DNA from: Artemia franciscana
Taxonomy: Eukaryota; Arthropoda; Branchiopoda; Anostraca; Artemiidae
Assembly: GCF_032884065.1 (NCBI RefSeq)
Contig: NC_088866.1
Coordinates: 45,604,653 to 45,668,652, forward strand
Reading direction: 5' to 3'
DNA length: 64,000 bases
The position numbers were made by a program, and so were the translations under genes. Shown here piece after piece: positions 62,195-64,000 of the stretch. The notes under the pieces were generated by a model, which was not told where the DNA came from, made no database searches, and saw nothing but the letters and a program-made list of their open reading frames with translations. Each line of letters opens with the position of its first letter. Position 1 is the stretch's first letter.

Positions 62195-62510
62195 AACTGA
62201 AAGTAAGGAGCAACACTAGAACTTAAAAAAACATAGATTATTATGTATTTGATGGGAATTGGTCCCTTCTCAATACCTTACTGTTCACGTTAAAGTTTTT
62301 AAGTACTTTAAAATAAATTTCTTATTATTCTAATTAAAAGACCCTTGTTTTTCAGGAGTTGTTCTTGAAGAACTGGGACAAAAAGTTAAACTTTCACGTT
62401 AAGAGCGAGGTCTTAAGAGCAGGGTAAACCCCCTCCCCCACCTGCACGTAATAATTTATGTTCATTTTAATTTTAATGTTGCTACATACTTTCAGTTGAA
62501 AAAGGCTTGT
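62195..62510. mobile_element. MITE-like hairpin, old copy
   Basis: TTTTTCAACTGAAAGTAAGG at the left and CTACATACTTTCAGTTGAAA at the right are inverted, with degraded CGTTAAGAGCGAGG sequence inside. Confidence 0.6.
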
Positions 62511-62869
62511 TTTTTAATTTCTGATCATTTTTTTTTAAATAACGCCAAAATATTTGGCTCTCCCTCCACGGACAAATTCTCTAGAGAATTCAATCCCGGT
62601 AAAAAGTTGCCCCAGACAATTACCATTAACATCTTCATATGTAAAATTGAGCTGAGATAGAGAAAGTAAGACAAATTAAAAGAATTCTGTATAGGAGTTC
62701 TGGCAAATTCCTCCAGTGCAAAATTTCACCCCCAAGAACTTATTCACCCTTCCCCACCCTCAAAATATATGCATACTTCAAAATAACAAATACTATGCGT
62801 AAACACTTGGCAAGTTTCTTAACTTAACTTAAAGACGTTTCCACAGGGGCTTTGGGAGGTCATGTTATC

Positions 62870-63297
62870 TCTAAAGGTATAGGTATTGGGCCTATCAACT
62901 GTGTTGAACAAAATGGTTTTCTCAAATTTTGATAAACCTATTTTGGCAGAACAAATGGGCATGGGAGGGGAGCTAGCTACCCTCTACTCTTTTTGGTCCT
63001 TTAAAAATGACACTAGAACTTTTAATTTCTGTTTAAATGAGCCATGTTCCAATATTTTAGGACCACTGGTTCCATACGATCAACCCTGGGGAAAAAAACT
63101 AATAAACTGGCATCCATCATGTTTTTTTGGGCAAAAAAATAAAAATGCAAAAATTCATATTTTTTAAGATGGGATCTTGAAAGCTCCACAGCAGGGTTCT
63201 TTGTTACGCTGATTCTGATAATGTGATAAGATGCATTGACTTTTAGAGGATGTTTTTTCATTCTTTTGAAAATCAGGCAACTTGTCACAGGCTCGTA

Positions 63298-63359
<62 letters not shown>

Positions 63360-63500
63360 GTATATATATATATATTGAAAAAAGAAATCACCAATGCAAC
63401 AGCACACATAAAAAAATGGCAAATTACGTTTTTTTAGAATTTCGGTTGCAATTTAACCGCGTCACTCCTTACTATCAGTTCCTTACCACAAACTGTTGGA
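62870..63500 (+). repeat. Interspersed repeat family, diverged copy split by (TA)n
   Basis: The body at 62870-63300 (CCACTGGTTCCATACGATCA, CTCGTAGTC) is interrupted by a (TA)n unit with its flank (63301-63412) and ends with the hairpin remnant CAGTTCCTTACCACAAACTG (63476-63495). It lies about 225 bases upstream of the triosephosphate isomerase start. Confidence 0.55.
63301..63375. repeat. (TA)n microsatellite
   Basis: Its right flank (63376-63410) is the reverse complement of the left flank of the TA array at 42424. Confidence 0.9.
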
Positions 63501-63633
63501 TAAGAAGAAATATTAAATTTTTGAACTTCAGCAGAGAAAAATTTTATGAAAAACTTAAAAAAAAAATCTCCTGAAAATGAACAAAGTATTGCTTTTAATT
63601 TTGAATTTTCTTGAAGATGCGGAGTGACAAAAT

Positions 63634-63640
63634 TATAAAG
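63634..63640 (+). promoter_or_regulatory. Possible TATA box for the triosephosphate isomerase gene
   Basis: TATAAAG lies 86 bases before the ATG, a plausible spacing for a short 5' leader. No initiator or other element supports it. The region just upstream (to about 63500) is a transposon-derived repeat, so the promoter would abut the repeat. Confidence 0.25.
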
Positions 63641-63725
63641 TACGAAAATATCCTGTATATTGTGATGGCGCTGCTGAGAAATTAAGAAATAAACTTGAAA
63701 CAACCTTGAAAAATTTTCATTCAAA

Positions 63726-63840
63726 ATGTCTGCACCAAGGAATTTCTTTGTCGGTGGAAACTGGAAGTTAAATGGAAATAAGCAGGAAATTGGAAACATA
63801 ATAAATTTCCTAACTGCTGGAAATCTTGACCCAAACACAG
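63726..63840 (+). CDS. Triosephosphate isomerase, first coding exon (continues outside the window)
   Basis: The frame opens at ATG with MSAPRNFFVGGNWKLNG and continues through IINFLTAGNLDPNT to an ACAG|GTAAGC donor in phase 1. This is the N-terminus of triosephosphate isomerase, the glycolytic enzyme that interconverts dihydroxyacetone phosphate and glyceraldehyde 3-phosphate. The Asn and catalytic Lys of the GGNWK motif are present. The residue after Lys is Leu where most animal enzymes have Met. The usual next residue after DPNT is Glu, and the split G|AA-type codon fits. A real donor shows this is an intron-bearing gene and not a processed copy. The rest lies beyond the right edge. Confidence 0.93.
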
Positions 63841-64000
63841 GTAAGCCTTGGCTAAGCCAGTTTAATTTTGCTTCCTGTTTCTTAAAGCATAGGTACTGAT
63901 AAATAATCAATTGCTGGTATACCTGCTGCATTTCTCTGGGCTAGGTTAGGGTTATTATAGGGCAGAAGTTTGATAGAAAATTAAAAACGTAAACTAGGTT

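Noticed and set aside
63434-63931. 165-residue minus-strand open frame
   Set aside because: It is antisense to the triosephosphate isomerase first exon and its flanks, with no family features.

Overview
This is a eukaryotic, animal-type window. It has no operons or dense coding. Small exons with GT-AG borders sit in introns of up to about 27 kb packed with mobile elements, (TA)n and (CT)n microsatellites, and foldback repeats. The repeat style and gene content suggest an arthropod, possibly a crustacean, but the sequence alone does not fix the species.

Two host genes are recognisable. The first is a MePCE/Bin3-type 7SK snRNA methylphosphate capping enzyme on the plus strand. Four exons are visible (4651-4839, 13966-14496, 41171-41389, 51832-52317), all joined in phase 0. 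The 5' end of the gene lies before the first exon seen here, either outside the window or unrecognised. The second is the first coding exon of triosephosphate isomerase (63726-63840), which runs off the right edge.

The intron upstream of exon 4651 and intron 1 (1-13965) hold an unnamed interspersed repeat family, in inverted copies on either side of the first exon, MITE-like hairpins, a G-rich foldback half-element (8341-10471) and a foldback element (11401-13846). Intron 2 (14497-41170) holds a decayed Polinton/Maverick (adintovirus-like) element. Its remains are a PolB N-terminal part, integrase with chromodomain, structural genes, adenain-type protease and antisense genes. Its left part was tandemly duplicated as a 5.1 kb unit (14565-19662 and 19663-24811), each copy carrying a non-autonomous Helitron. 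Its right part is split by a 4.9 kb foldback element (29572-34444). A dead LINE reverse transcriptase follows at 39180-40140. Intron 3 (41390-51831) holds large (TA)n arrays, a pogo-like DNA transposon with TA target sites and a frameshifted transposase (43132-46306), LINE 3' ends, and an unusual tandem array.

That array is the most striking feature of the window. About 19 copies of a 107-111 bp unit run from 49735 to 51831. Each unit is made of the last MePCE intron's 3' end (polypyrimidine tract plus acceptor) and the first ~49 bases of the last coding exon. The array runs straight into the real exon at 51832. Four adjacent copies are inverted. The result is a ladder of decoy 3' splice sites, each followed by a fragment of the MePCE coding sequence.

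The stretch from 52318 to 63725 has no gene I can support, only repeat fragments, inverted repeats and AT-rich sequence.
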